A stretch of 64,000 nt of DNA, taken from assembly GCA_034423775.1 (NCBI GenBank), contig CP139918.1:2046001-2110000 (forward strand), written 5' to 3'. Each line of letters starts with the position of its first letter. Position 1 is the first letter of the stretch. Both the position numbers and the translations under genes were made by a program. Source of the DNA: Alphaproteobacteria bacterium US3C007. Lineage in GTDB: Bacteria > Pseudomonadota > Alphaproteobacteria > Rhodobacterales > Rhodobacteraceae. The notes under the pieces are model-generated. The model was not told the DNA's origin. It saw only the letters and a list, made by a program, of their open reading frames with translations, and did not search any database. Shown one piece after another: positions 8,477-17,321 of this stretch.

Positions 8477-9298
8477 CTACGCGATCTCGGCTCCTGGCCA
8501 GTCAAGCCTCAGCGTTGGGCGTCCGAAAAAATACCCTTGCTGGCATATTACGCCGCTCTTGTTCAGCCAAGCGCTTGTTGCGGATGTTTCAACCGCCTCG
8601 GCTATTGTATACATGCCAAAATGGCGTGCGATGGATAATAAGGCGTGCACCAAAACCTGATGATCCGCATTATGCTCGACATCTTTGATGAATTGCCCGT
8701 CAATTTTTAAAAAATCGAACTGAAAATCTTTCAAATATCGAAACGACGTGGCCCCAGACCCAAAATCATCCAAGGCAAAACCAACTCCGCGTTGCGATAA
8801 ATCGCGCATGAACGGGATCACAATTTCTGGAAGCCGCATCGCAGAACCTTCGGTGATTTCCAAAATAAGCCGTTTGCCGATAGAGGGGGTGCGTTGCAGT
8901 GCCTTTGATAAAATGTCAGTCCATTTGTGATATCCAATCGAGCGCGCTGACATATTAATCGAAAGATATAGGTTCGGGTGATCGCGCAGACGCCTCAAAC
9001 CAAGAGCAAGGGCATGGCAATCGATGGTACGCGCGATCTCTAATTCTTCGATCAGCGGCATGAATTTCGATGCGGGTATAATCTGGCCTGATGCTTCGCG
9101 GATCCGAACCAGCGCTTCAAAGCAGAAAACTAAATTGGGCTCGGCGCTTTTGACGATCGGCTGGAAGGCAAGCAGGGTGTCGTTTTGGTCTACAGCCCGG
9201 ACCACCCTGCGCAGAATGTTTTTTTCATTTTGGGCGTTTGCAAAAGCCAAAGGAGACGTGTCTTCGCTGGATATATCCAGAGGATTGCCGATTTGCAT
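8477..9298 (-). CDS. EAL-domain cyclic-di-GMP phosphodiesterase
   Basis: A 273-residue protein made almost entirely of one EAL domain, which hydrolyses c-di-GMP to pGpG. Key residues are kept: EALVR near residue 66, NMSARS, the Glu in LEITEG, DDFGSG, the Lys in FLKIDG, EAVET and QGYFFG, so it should be active. There is no transmembrane segment, sensor or GGDEF domain; the N-terminal 35 residues are unassigned. GGAG lies six bases before the ATG. It is divergent from tag and upstream of phaA on the same strand. c-di-GMP often links motility and matrix production, and both flagellar and polysaccharide genes are in the window, but no direct link is shown. Confidence 0.9.
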   Translation of the reverse strand: MQIGNPLDISSEDTSPLAFANAQNEKNILRRVVRAVDQNDTLLAFQPIVKSAEPNLVFCFEALVRIREASGQIIPASKFMPLIEELEIARTIDCHALALGLRRLRDHPNLYLSINMSARSIGYHKWTDILSKALQRTPSIGKRLILEITEGSAMRLPEIVIPFMRDLSQRGVGFALDDFGSGATSFRYLKDFQFDFLKIDGQFIKDVEHNADHQVLVHALLSIARHFGMYTIAEAVETSATSAWLNKSGVICQQGYFFGRPTLRLDWPGAEIA

Positions 9299-9374
9299 GA
9301 TTTACTCCATTCTGGATCCGAGGAAAGCTTGCAAAAAATTAGATAACAAACCTCTAACAAAGCAAAAAAGGTGA

Positions 9375-9953
9375 ATGAATAAAATGGAAGATCGGTCGCG
9401 CTGTGGGTGGCATGGGCAAGATCCGGTATATCGTGCCTATCACGATACGGAATGGGGCGTTCCAGAAACCGATAGCCGTGCGCTTTGGGAAAAACTGATT
9501 TTGGATGGGTTCCAAGCCGGGTTAAGCTGGATCACAATATTGAAAAAAAGGGATAATTTTCGCGAAGCCTTTGCTGGGTTTGATCCCAATATACTGGCAA
9601 GCTGGTCCGAAAAAGACGTTGCACGATTGCTGCAAAACCCCGGGATTATTCGACATCGAGGTAAAATTGAGGCAACCCTCTCGAACGCAAGGGTGTGGCA
9701 GAAAATCGAACAGCGCGTCGGGTTTGCAAATTTTTTATGGGCCTATGTGAAGTTTGCGCCTTTGATAAACCATTGGAAAAGTTTAGACGAGGTGCCCAAT
9801 TACACGCCCTTATCCACGCAAATTTCAAAAGATTTAAAGGCTGAGGGGTTTAAGTTTTGTGGCCCGACAATCGTCTATGCGTTTATGCAAGCAACGGGCA
9901 TGGTGAATGATCATTTGGTGGGGTGTTTTCGCCATTCACAGGTGGCGTTATAG
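9375..9953 (+). CDS. tag: DNA-3-methyladenine glycosylase I
   Basis: A 192-residue base-excision repair enzyme that removes 3-methyladenine from alkylated DNA. The zinc-binding residues are visible: Cys and His in RCGWHG near the N-terminus and in the C-terminal segment DHLVGCFRH. YHDTEWG, FQAGLSWITIL and the Glu-rich core match TagA at normal length. The start at 9375 has AAAAGG just upstream; the ATG at 9384 is an alternative. The gene is divergent from the EAL gene across 76 bases and probably monocistronic. Confidence 0.95.
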   Translation: MNKMEDRSRCGWHGQDPVYRAYHDTEWGVPETDSRALWEKLILDGFQAGLSWITILKKRDNFREAFAGFDPNILASWSEKDVARLLQNPGIIRHRGKIEATLSNARVWQKIEQRVGFANFLWAYVKFAPLINHWKSLDEVPNYTPLSTQISKDLKAEGFKFCGPTIVYAFMQATGMVNDHLVGCFRHSQVAL

Positions 9954-10001
9954 CCGGCTTCCGGCATCGAAACTTCGCCCAATAAAAATAGAGGTGCAGG
10001 A

Positions 10002-10029
10002 TTGACTCTGCCTTCTGTGCCTATATAAG
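10002..10029 (+). promoter_or_regulatory. Predicted sigma-70-type promoter of rpsD
   Basis: TTGACT at 10002-10007 and TATAAG at 10024-10029 are separated by 16 bases, each one mismatch from consensus. Transcription would start near 10036, giving a leader of about 92 bases before rpsD. Confidence 0.6.
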
Positions 10030-10050
10030 CGCGGCTTCATTGGTGTTGGT

Positions 10051-10070
10051 GGCCCCCGCAAGGGGATGCC
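10051..10070 (+). promoter_or_regulatory. Hairpin in the rpsD 5' leader
   Basis: GGC-CCCC, a GCAA tetraloop (GNRA type) and GGGG-AT-GCC form a compact stem with a two-base bulge within the predicted leader. S4 represses its own mRNA in several bacteria, so an autoregulatory role is possible but not shown. Confidence 0.4.
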
Positions 10071-10127
10071 TGTCGGAAGCAATTCAGAGGACAACGCCCT
10101 TCGACAATTAACAGAAGGAGATCAGCC

Positions 10128-10748
10128 GTGACCAAACGCACGTCTGCCAAGCATAAAATTGATCGCCGCATGGGCGAAAATATTTGGGGTCGCCCCAAAT
10201 CCCCCGTAAATCGCCGCGAATATGGCCCAGGGCAACATGGCCAGCGTCGCAAAGCTAAATTAAGTGATTTCGGTTTGCAGCTGCGCGCAAAGCAAAAGCT
10301 AAAAGGGTATTACGGCGATCTCACCGAGAAGCAGTTTCGTCGTATTTATGCCGAAGCCGAGCGTATCAAAGGCGATACAGGCGAGAACCTTGTAGGCTTG
10401 CTGGAACGTCGCTTGGACGCGGTAGTGTATCGCGCAAAATTCGTGGCAACGATGTTTGCAGCGCGTCAATTTGTGAATCACGGTCACGTGACCGTGAACG
10501 GACGCCGCGTTAATATTGCGTCATATCGCGTGAAAGAAGGCGATGTTGTCCAAGTGCGTGAAAAATCACGTCAGATCGCGGTTTTGATCGAGGCTACGCA
10601 ATTGGCCGAGCGCGACGTGCCAGATTATGTGGACGCAGATCATTCTAAAATGTCTGCCACATTCGTGCGTACGCCAAGCTTTGGTGATGTGCCATATCCG
10701 GTGATGATGGAACCAAACCTCGTGATCGAATATTACGCGCAGAATTAA
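10128..10748 (+). CDS. rpsD: 30S ribosomal protein S4
   Basis: A 206-residue primary 16S rRNA-binding protein of the small subunit. It has the N-terminal [13 protein letters not shown] segment typical of alphaproteobacterial S4 and the S4 RNA-binding domain around residues 95-155 ([29 protein letters not shown]). It starts with GTG at 10128, with AAGGAG eight bases upstream. The gene has its own promoter, leader and terminator and stands apart from other ribosomal genes, as is usual in this group. Confidence 0.98.
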   Translation: MTKRTSAKHKIDRRMGENIWGRPKSPVNRREYGPGQHGQRRKAKLSDFGLQLRAKQKLKGYYGDLTEKQFRRIYAEAERIKGDTGENLVGLLERRLDAVVYRAKFVATMFAARQFVNHGHVTVNGRRVNIASYRVKEGDVVQVREKSRQIAVLIEATQLAERDVPDYVDADHSKMSATFVRTPSFGDVPYPVMMEPNLVIEYYAQN

Positions 10749-10769
10749 TCAAAGCGCATTCCTGTTTGG

Positions 10770-10799
10770 GGCCGTGGCAGGAAACTGCTGCGGCCTTTT
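10770..10799 (+). terminator. Terminator of rpsD
   Basis: An 11-bp stem (GGCCGTGGCAG / CTGCTGCGGCC, with two G-U pairs) closed by a GAAA tetraloop is followed by TTTT. It lies 21 bases after the rpsD stop. Confidence 0.9.
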
Positions 10800-10862
10800 G
10801 CGTTTTGGCGCTGGTGTTGGTTTCAGGGCATCGTTAAGAAGAAAGAGAGACGGAGGATGAGC

Positions 10863-11948
10863 ATGGCAAAAATTTTACCGCAGCCTGGGATCAGCCAAAT
10901 CGAGCTTTACCAGGGTGGTTCCTCTCATATTGAGGGTGTGAGCAACGTGGTTAAACTGAGCTCAAATGAAAATCCATTCGGCCCCTCTGACGCTGCAATC
11001 GAAGCCTTTCGGCGCACCTCTTTTGAGTTGCATCGATACCCCTCGACAGATCATGCGGGCTTACGCGCGGCGATCTCCGCAGAATATGATCTGGATTCCG
11101 AGCGCATGATTTGCGGCGTGGGCAGCGATGAAATTATTACATTGCTCTGCCAAGCATTTGCTGGGCCCGGCGATGAAGTGATCCATACCGAACATGGGTT
11201 TGCGATGTATCGCATTTCTGCCTTGGCGGCTGGGGCCACGCCAGTTGAGGTGCCCGAGCGCGATCGTCACACGGATGTTGACGCAATATTGGCCGCCTGC
11301 AGCGAGCGTACGCGCTTGGTGTTTCTGGCCAACCCCAATAATCCAACCGGCACCATGGTGGCGGATCGCGAAATACAGCGTCTGGTAGAGGGGCTGCCGG
11401 CGCATGTGCTTTGCGTGCTGGATGGCGCCTATGTCGAATATGTTGAGGGGTTTGATGGCGGCGCAAAGCTCGTTGAGGCGCATGAAAATGTGTTTATGAC
11501 GCGGACCTTTTCTAAGCTCTACGGGCTTGGTGGCCTGCGCGTGGGATGGGGATATGGTGCCAATTTTGTGATTGACACCCTGTCGCGCATCCGCGGCCCT
11601 TTCAACTTATCCGCGCCTGCATTGGCAGCGGCTGAAGCCGCGGTCAAAGATCAAGCCTATGTTCAAAAATGCCGCGATGAAAACAATCGTTTGCGCGCCT
11701 GGTTGGCGCAGGCTTTGGAGGCGCATGGCGTTTCTTCTGATCGCTCCTTAGCCAATTTTATTCTGGCGCAGTTTCAGTCGCAGTCAGAGGCGGAAGAGTG
11801 CGACCGCTATTTGAAATCGCAAGGCCTGATTGTGCGCGGCGTGGCGGGATATAAACTGCCCAATTGTTTGCGGATTTCAATTGGTGATGAAACCGCTTGT
11901 CAGCGCGTTGCAGAGGCAGTTGGTCAATTTAAAGGGGCCGCGTCATGA
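10863..11948 (+). CDS. hisC: Histidinol-phosphate aminotransferase HisC
   Basis: A 361-residue PLP-dependent class II aminotransferase acting on histidinol phosphate and, in many bacteria, also on aromatic keto acids. It has the NPNNPTG motif near residue 157 and the PLP lysine in [10 protein letters not shown] near residue 217. The ATG at 10863 is chosen over that at 10857 because GGAGG ends at 10856: six bases before the first and directly touching the second. The stop overlaps the start of the prephenate dehydrogenase gene by four bases (ATGA), so the two are translationally coupled, and a role in tyrosine and phenylalanine synthesis is plausible. Confidence 0.93.
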   Translation: MAKILPQPGISQIELYQGGSSHIEGVSNVVKLSSNENPFGPSDAAIEAFRRTSFELHRYPSTDHAGLRAAISAEYDLDSERMICGVGSDEIITLLCQAFAGPGDEVIHTEHGFAMYRISALAAGATPVEVPERDRHTDVDAILAACSERTRLVFLANPNNPTGTMVADREIQRLVEGLPAHVLCVLDGAYVEYVEGFDGGAKLVEAHENVFMTRTFSKLYGLGGLRVGWGYGANFVIDTLSRIRGPFNLSAPALAAAEAAVKDQAYVQKCRDENNRLRAWLAQALEAHGVSSDRSLANFILAQFQSQSEAEECDRYLKSQGLIVRGVAGYKLPNCLRISIGDETACQRVAEAVGQFKGAAS

Positions 11949-12862
11949 GCCAAATCTATCAGCGCGTGGCTTTGATCGGCTTGGGGTTGATCGCCTCTTC
12001 GATGTATTGGTCGATAAAGCGCAGCGGCGTTGTCGGTGAGGTTGTGGGCTATGCTCGCTCTGCAAAAACCCGCGAGACAGCGCGCCGGATCGGCCTGTGC
12101 GATCGCGTCTATGACAGCGCCAGTGAGGCGGTTGAAACTGCAGATTTGGTGGTGCTTTGCGTGCCCGTTGGCGTTATGGGCGATTTGGTTGCCGAAATTG
12201 CACCTTCGTTAAAGCCTGGGGCCACATTAAGCGATGTGGGGTCGGTAAAGCGGGCGGTGATCGATGCGGTGATGCCGCATGTGCCCGATGGGGTTGAGTT
12301 TGTGCCTGCGCATCCTTTGGCCGGCACCGAACATTCGGGCCCTGAAAGTGGATTTGCCAGTTTGTTTGACAATCGCTGGTGTTTAATCGTGCCCACTGAG
12401 AATAGCAGCAAACAGGCTGTTGATGCGCTGCATCGCTTATGGCTTGCGATGGGGTCTAACGTTGATTTTATGGATGCCGATCATCACGATCGCGTTCTGG
12501 CCGTTACCAGCCATACGCCGCATCTTATCGCCTATACGATGGTGGGTGTGGCGGATGATTTGGGCCGCGTCACCGATAGCGAGGTGATTAAATATTCAGC
12601 CGCGGGATTTCGCGATTTCACGCGCATTGCAGCCTCTGATCCAACGATGTGGCGGGATGTGTTTTTAACCAATAAAGAGGCGACGCTTGAGATCCTGGGC
12701 CGCTTCACAGAAGAGCTATTTGCGCTTCAAAGGGCTATTCGAACCGAAGATGGCGATCATTTACACGCGTATTTTACCCGAACCCGAGAAATTCGACGCG
12801 GTATTATCGAAGCCGGCCAAGATACAGATGCGCCGAATTTTGGGCGCGGTGATACTTCATAA
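11945..12862 (+). CDS. tyrC: Prephenate/arogenate dehydrogenase
   Basis: A 305-residue NAD(P)-dependent dehydrogenase that oxidises and decarboxylates prephenate or arogenate on the way to tyrosine. The N-terminal nucleotide fold begins [10 protein letters not shown], the core has SDVGSVK and the signature [10 protein letters not shown] near residue 118, and the C-terminal all-helical domain has [10 protein letters not shown]. There is no fused chorismate mutase or ACT domain. It overlaps hisC by four bases, a pairing common in Rhodobacteraceae. The choice between prephenate and arogenate cannot be made from sequence alone. Confidence 0.93.
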   Translation: MSQIYQRVALIGLGLIASSMYWSIKRSGVVGEVVGYARSAKTRETARRIGLCDRVYDSASEAVETADLVVLCVPVGVMGDLVAEIAPSLKPGATLSDVGSVKRAVIDAVMPHVPDGVEFVPAHPLAGTEHSGPESGFASLFDNRWCLIVPTENSSKQAVDALHRLWLAMGSNVDFMDADHHDRVLAVTSHTPHLIAYTMVGVADDLGRVTDSEVIKYSAAGFRDFTRIAASDPTMWRDVFLTNKEATLEILGRFTEELFALQRAIRTEDGDHLHAYFTRTREIRRGIIEAGQDTDAPNFGRGDTS

Positions 12863-12885
12863 TGCGCAAGACCTAATGGATTATA

Positions 12886-12909
12886 AAATCCCTACTCTAC
12901 TAGGGGTTT
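12886..12909 (+). terminator. Hairpin terminator after hisC-tyrC
   Basis: A 9-bp stem (AAATCCCTA / TAGGGGTTT, one G-U pair) with a six-base loop lies 23 bases after the tyrC stop. The T run is limited to the three T of the stem, so it is weak as a classical terminator. Confidence 0.5.
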
Positions 12910-13065
12910 GTGGCGCCATACTCGTCTTCGTGTGAATCAGTACCTTAAAGTAAGCGGCAATCTTTTTAAAATCCAAAGCCGAACTTTTATCTCAACAGCG
13001 TTGCAAGGCTGAAAACGGCAATATAGCATGTAAATTGGGCTAACCTGGGGAAGCCTTTGGCAGCT

Positions 13066-14733
13066 CTAGTCTTTCTTATTCCACGCATCCATCATGGATG
13101 TGAGATATTTGCCGGTTTTATTGAGCTGCGTGACCATGGCCTCCATCGAGCCGAATTTGGTGTTATAATCATTGGTCAATGCTTCGATTTTTGCGTCTAG
13201 ATCGCTTTGATCATCCGCAAAGGTTGATATGTCTTCATTCAGCGCGTTGGTGCGGGTTTTAATATCACCCGAAGAGGCGGTGAGCGATGTGACATAATCC
13301 TGCAGTGTGTCGATCAAGCTGCGTCCGTAATATACTGTTCCGCTTGTTGCGGTATCGGTAACCAGCGTGACGCTGAGATTATCCGCATCGCCAGCGGTGC
13401 CGGTGAACACTTTTTGGCTATCGCCATTCGTAACCGCGGTTAAAGTTTCCCCGTTTAACGTGGCCGTGCTGCCGCTTGAATAGGCAAAACTATAGGCCCC
13501 TGCCTCAGGTGGGTAAGCGCTGATCCCGCTGGCTGTCAGATTTGCAATGCTCGAAGAATATTTTGAAGAAAACACCACATCCAAGATGTCTGGATTGGCG
13601 GTGATCGCGGCTTCAAACGCATCTTCATCTAAAGAGAGGCTGCCATCCCTTTCGGTTTGCACACCCAAATTTGCCAGATAATAATCCGTGCCGCCAAACC
13701 CTGTGATTGCCGTTGTGGTCAATGAGGATAATTTACGCAGGATGGATTGGGCCGTTACATCGCCGGCCAACACCCCCGGCTCTGCGCCGTTTAAGCCACG
13801 TTTTGTTTCTTCGGTGAGGAATGATTTAATCGTGTTCAGGCTGTCTAGAAAGCTTTGCATCCGCGTGCTGGCATCGTCTGTTTCTAACGATGAGGCAATC
13901 GTTACCGCATCTGATGTCACGGCCGTCAGGTCCAGCTGATATCCGCCAAACAAATCGGTGACTGAATTTGACGAGCGCGTCATAGATAATCCATCCACCG
14001 TGAAGGCGGCATCCGCGGCTGTTTGGGTCAGTGTTATTGGGCTTGAACTCGCATCGGACCCTGATGTGTTGAACTCTTGTAACCCATCTGAGCTGCTCAA
14101 TGAAAACGCGTTCGCTGTTCCCGTGTCTGAGCGTAAGATCAGGGCCAACCCGCCGCTGCCGGTTTGATCAACCAATGTGGCTTGCATGCCAGTGATTGCG
14201 TTAATTTCATCCACCAAATCTTGCAGGGTATTATTGGATGAGCCGATGGTAATATTTGTACTGTTTCCGTTGATTGTAAGACTGATTGTGCCAGTGTCGA
14301 TTGTGCTAGAGGCGCTAAGCGATCCCGAATTGAGCAAGGACGCATGCGTCAAGTCAAAGGTTGTGACTTGACCGGCTGCAAGTGCTGAGACTTCAATTTC
14401 AGAATACACATCGTTTGCGATCGTTTCATCTGTGACAGATAGGATAACGGCGGTATTTGAACTGGCGACTGAGCGCGCTGTATTGCTTTTCAGCGTGGTC
14501 AAGTCGGTGTTCAAGGTGTCGAGCTTTGATGTCAATGTTCCAAAGGCCGAGATTGCAAGGTTCGTGTTTTCAACCTTTTTGGTAATCTGCGATTGCGCAA
14601 CGGAAGTTTCCGCATTGACCAACCCCGTGACCAAGCTTTTTAGATTAATGCCCGAACCAGATTGGTTGACACTGGATATGATCTCACTGCCAGTGGTGGT
14701 CGTACCGGATGTCGAGCTGCCTGTGCTTGCCAC
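13066..14733 (-). CDS. fliD: Flagellar filament cap protein FliD (HAP2)
   Basis: A 555-residue cap at the distal end of the flagellum that folds flagellin into the filament; exported by the flagellar type III system. After a Ser/Thr/Gly-rich lead, the FliD_N domain begins SGINLKSLVTGLV (about residue 27), followed by the helix with TLTSKLDTLNTDL. The FliD_C domain ends with LDAKIEALTNDYNTKFGSMEAMVTQL. Residues about 145-215 contain a flagellin-hook IN-type module that reappears in FlgL. I see no cysteine, as in axial proteins. It is the last gene of a three-gene minus-strand unit; fliS and fliT are not next to it. Confidence 0.93.
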   Translation of the reverse strand: MASTGSSTSGTTTTGSEIISSVNQSGSGINLKSLVTGLVNAETSVAQSQITKKVENTNLAISAFGTLTSKLDTLNTDLTTLKSNTARSVASSNTAVILSVTDETIANDVYSEIEVSALAAGQVTTFDLTHASLLNSGSLSASSTIDTGTISLTINGNSTNITIGSSNNTLQDLVDEINAITGMQATLVDQTGSGGLALILRSDTGTANAFSLSSSDGLQEFNTSGSDASSSPITLTQTAADAAFTVDGLSMTRSSNSVTDLFGGYQLDLTAVTSDAVTIASSLETDDASTRMQSFLDSLNTIKSFLTEETKRGLNGAEPGVLAGDVTAQSILRKLSSLTTTAITGFGGTDYYLANLGVQTERDGSLSLDEDAFEAAITANPDILDVVFSSKYSSSIANLTASGISAYPPEAGAYSFAYSSGSTATLNGETLTAVTNGDSQKVFTGTAGDADNLSVTLVTDTATSGTVYYGRSLIDTLQDYVTSLTASSGDIKTRTNALNEDISTFADDQSDLDAKIEALTNDYNTKFGSMEAMVTQLNKTGKYLTSMMDAWNKKD

Positions 14734-14786
14734 TTGATCTTCCCTCGCTTTAGTTTGTTAACGGAGAAATTGATGTTTTGTTTAGT

Positions 14787-15140
14787 TTACATCCGAAAAC
14801 TTGAAACGTCACAATACAAAATTGACACTAGCGCGTCCAGTTCGCGCAACAGTCGCTTGTCTTCGCGCTCCAGCGTAAAAGTTTCGCTTTGTTTTTTGAA
14901 CATCACGGTTTCTTGAGATGCTTGTAAAATTTCAAGAGTACTTTCGACATTTGCGCTGGTGAGAACGACGTTCTCGCCGATTTCGATATCGTTGAATTTC
15001 AGTTCAATCGTTTCTCCAGATGGGGAAGCGCAGGCATATACGTCATAAGAATAGCGCACCAGCAGGTTGGATGAGGTGACGGTGTAAAATATGCCAATGG
15101 CAACTGAGAGGATAACCACCAGTGTTAAAAAGGATTTCAT
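14787..15140 (-). CDS. Small membrane-anchored or secreted protein upstream of fliD, unrecognised
   Basis: A 117-residue protein I do not recognise. Residues 4-22 form a hydrophobic signal or anchor segment (LTLVVILSVAIGIFYTV), followed by a mostly polar, beta-rich region of about 60 residues and a short charged helical segment (REDKRLLRELDAL). Two cysteines (in YACASP and LYCDVS) could form a disulphide in the periplasm. It lies 53 bases before fliD and 15 bases after the upstream gene, so it is probably in one transcript with fliD. Role unknown; a flagellar function is inferred only from position. Confidence 0.65.
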   Translation of the reverse strand: MKSFLTLVVILSVAIGIFYTVTSSNLLVRYSYDVYACASPSGETIELKFNDIEIGENVVLTSANVESTLEILQASQETVMFKKQSETFTLEREDKRLLRELDALVSILYCDVSSFRM

Positions 15141-15155
15141 TGCGCTAGGTGCATT

Positions 15156-15692
15156 TTACGCGGTTTCTTCCGCGGGCTCTTCGACGGCCTCGGCCACGCC
15201 ATCTTCGAGAAGTTTTTTTGCAGCTATTTGTTCAACGGCAACGGTCGATTCAGCAGAAAGCTTTATACCGTTGATTTCGGTTTCCTTGAGGAGCTTTAGC
15301 TTAACCCATTCAACGGGTGTATCCTCTTGTGCTGCCGGTGCTTCTTCCGCAACATCGCCGGCGGCTTTTGCCATCAGGTTGGCTTTTGCTGCCAGATTGG
15401 TCTCAGTGCCTTCTAATAGATTGAGCACTTCGTTCATATCTATAAACTCACCACGTTTTAGCCCCAGAGTTCGCTTTTTTAAAATTTGGATACGGTAGAT
15501 CAATACATCCAAGCGCATGGTAAGATCGTCGATATCTTGGTAAATTTGTTCCAGCACTGATAGCGATTTTCCCAAAGGCAGCTTGCTCAGTTTTTCTGAC
15601 AGCAGTTTCCCCAAATCAACGTCGGGCGCCTCTGCCGCAGCTTTTTTTGACTTTGGGGCGGTTTTTTTTGCGGGTTGCCGGGGCTTGGCCAT
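15156..15692 (-). CDS. Lys/Ala-rich coiled-coil protein, first gene of the fliD unit
   Basis: A 178-residue cytoplasmic protein of unknown function. Residues 1-25 are rich in Lys, Ala and Pro; residues about 30-95 are predicted helical (SVLEQIYQDIDDLTMRLDVL, then RIQILKKR), and the C-terminus has a short beta-like module (VKLKLLKETEINGIKL, then a helix ending LLEDGVAEAVEE). The ATG at 15692 is preferred because GGAG lies nine bases before it; the frame is open to 15743. Its place just ahead of fliD is where export chaperones such as FliS or FliT often lie, but I see no family match. Divergent from flgB across a shared 77-base control region. Confidence 0.6.
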   Translation of the reverse strand: MAKPRQPAKKTAPKSKKAAAEAPDVDLGKLLSEKLSKLPLGKSLSVLEQIYQDIDDLTMRLDVLIYRIQILKKRTLGLKRGEFIDMNEVLNLLEGTETNLAAKANLMAKAAGDVAEEAPAAQEDTPVEWVKLKLLKETEINGIKLSAESTVAVEQIAAKKLLEDGVAEAVEEPAEETA

Positions 15693-15709
15693 AACCAACA
15701 TCTCCATTT

Positions 15710-15725
15710 TGGCACAATACTTGCA
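15710..15725 (+). promoter_or_regulatory. Sigma-54 promoter of flgB operon
   Basis: TGGCAC-N5-TTGCA fits the -24/-12 consensus at the GG and GC positions with exact spacing. Predicted transcription start is near 15736, about 34 bases before flgB. It lies inside the gap to the divergent gene. Confidence 0.85.
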
Positions 15726-15731
15726 AGTTTC

Positions 15732-15756
15732 TTCCTGAAACAAAGTTTGGCAGGAA
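15732..15756. promoter_or_regulatory. Inverted repeat at the flgB transcription start
   Basis: TTCCTGAAAC, three A, GTTT, two G and CAGGAA form an interrupted dyad of ten paired positions that begins at the predicted start site. It could be a hairpin in the flgB leader or an operator for the divergent unit; I cannot tell which. Confidence 0.45.
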
Positions 15757-15769
15757 CGTACGTTAGAAT

Positions 15770-16156
15770 ATGCAAGTTCTCAAGGATTATATTAGCTTCA
15801 ACGCCGATGCGCTTAAACTGCGCGAGCGTCGGAACATGATCATTGGTTCAAACATAGCCAATGCGGCAACGCCGGGTTTCAAGGCGCGTGATATCGATTT
15901 TGAACAGGTTTTAAAGGCCAAAGCGGGTGAAGGTTCGCTGAAAAGGTCGTATGAGCAGCATTTTGGTTTCAGCGGTGTAGCCTCGTCTGAGAAGCTTAAG
16001 TTCCGTCAATCTATGAACCCATCCGCCGATGGCAACACGGTGGAAATGGCGGTTGAGCAGATGGAGTTTTCGGAAAATTCTTTGCGCTACATCTCGTCTC
16101 TTAACTTTCTCAACAAGCGGCTTGGCGGCTTGATGACGGCGATAAAGGGCGAATGA
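15770..16156 (+). CDS. flgB: Flagellar rod protein FlgB
   Basis: A 128-residue proximal rod subunit of the basal body, exported by the flagellar type III system. It shows the family pattern LRERRNMIIGSNIANAATPG (residues 17-36) and FKARDIDFEQVL, with a C-terminal helix containing RYISSLNFLNKRLGGLMTAI. It is the first gene after the sigma-54 site and its stop overlaps the start of flgC (ATGA). Confidence 0.95.
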   Translation: MQVLKDYISFNADALKLRERRNMIIGSNIANAATPGFKARDIDFEQVLKAKAGEGSLKRSYEQHFGFSGVASSEKLKFRQSMNPSADGNTVEMAVEQMEFSENSLRYISSLNFLNKRLGGLMTAIKGE

Positions 16157-16572
16157 TGAACAATATCAAGAACATATTTGACGTTGTAGGCCAGTCGATG
16201 GGCGCCCAGATGGTGCGTCTGAACACGATTGCCTCAAACCTGGCCAATATGGAAAGTAAGGCAAGTACCCCCGAAGAAGCCTTCAAACCAATTCGCCCGG
16301 TTTTTCAAACCGTGTTTAGCGATCAATATGAAAATGACGGGATGGCAAGCGTTACTGCGGATGAAATCGTGGCGTTAGAGCGTGAAGCAGAAAAGCTTTA
16401 TGAACCTGGTCACCCGAACGCGGATGCAGATGGCTTTGTGTATAAGGCCCCGATCAATTCTGATGAAGAAATGGTCGAGATGATGGAAGCCAGTCGGCAA
16501 TATCAAAATAATTTGGAAGTTCTATCGACCATGCGCGCCTTGATGATGCGCACGATCGATATGGGCAAGTAA
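16153..16572 (+). CDS. flgC: Flagellar rod protein FlgC
   Basis: A 139-residue proximal rod subunit. The N-terminal helix with RLNTIASNLANMES and the C-terminal EEMVEMMEASRQYQNNLEVL with LMMRTIDMGK are characteristic. The central part carries the FlgC pattern YEPGHPNADADGFVYKAPIN. It overlaps flgB by four bases and precedes flgD by 12 bases. Confidence 0.96.
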   Translation: MMNNIKNIFDVVGQSMGAQMVRLNTIASNLANMESKASTPEEAFKPIRPVFQTVFSDQYENDGMASVTADEIVALEREAEKLYEPGHPNADADGFVYKAPINSDEEMVEMMEASRQYQNNLEVLSTMRALMMRTIDMGK

Positions 16573-16584
16573 GCTGGAGTGTAA

Positions 16585-17286
16585 ATGATGGAAATCGGCA
16601 ATAACCCAAGCGCGCAGACGCAAAAAGAGATCCTCGACAAGCTGGGCATCAAAAGCGCCAGCGATGTTGTAAACGAGTCTAGTGATAAATTGGGGCAAGA
16701 AGATTTTCTGACCCTGATGACAGCTCAATTGCAAAATCAGGATCCGATGGCTCCAATGGATAATGGCGATTTCATCGCGCAGATGGCCCAGTTTTCGACC
16801 GTGACTGGTATTGAGGAAATGGCCAGCTCGATGAAAGCCATGGCCGCAGAGGTTCAACAACTCCGCGTTGCCTCGATTTCGAATGTGATGGGTCACTCGG
16901 TTTTGGTGCCCGGTGACAAGACCTCAGCCGATGCAAATGGTGAATTACACGGTGTGTTCGAGCTGGATAAAACCGCAGTTGATACGCGGGTGAATTTTTA
17001 TGACGCTGCCACCAATGAATTGCTTAATGAGCAAGTCATGGGTCCCCAAGCTTCTGGAATGATTGGCTTTCAATGGACCGATCTGCCGCAAGCCTATCGG
17101 GATGGAAGTAAAAATATCCGTGTGGATGTGATGGTGAATTATGGCGAGGGCATGGAAAGCCTTCAGCCTAATTTATTTGCCAGAGTGATTGGAGCCGAGC
17201 TGAACAAAGACACCGGCGCCACCAATCTTGAATTAGAAAATGATCAAACCGTCGATGCCGCAAATGTTCTGCGGTATCGGATGTAA
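16585..17286 (+). CDS. flgD: Flagellar hook-cap protein FlgD
   Basis: A 233-residue scaffold that caps the growing hook and is lost on completion. Residues about 34-75 hold the conserved LGQEDFLTLMTAQLQNQDPM and QMAQFSTVTGIEEM. The C-terminal half is the Ig-like/Tudor part with GPQASGMIGFQWTDLP. Length is normal. It is remarkable that a FlgD of ordinary size must cap a hook built of 1905-residue FlgE. Confidence 0.94.
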   Translation: MMEIGNNPSAQTQKEILDKLGIKSASDVVNESSDKLGQEDFLTLMTAQLQNQDPMAPMDNGDFIAQMAQFSTVTGIEEMASSMKAMAAEVQQLRVASISNVMGHSVLVPGDKTSADANGELHGVFELDKTAVDTRVNFYDAATNELLNEQVMGPQASGMIGFQWTDLPQAYRDGSKNIRVDVMVNYGEGMESLQPNLFARVIGAELNKDTGATNLELENDQTVDAANVLRYRM

Positions 17287-17321
17287 TCGAAGACGTTACC
17301 AGGGTTAAGGGAGACTAACAA

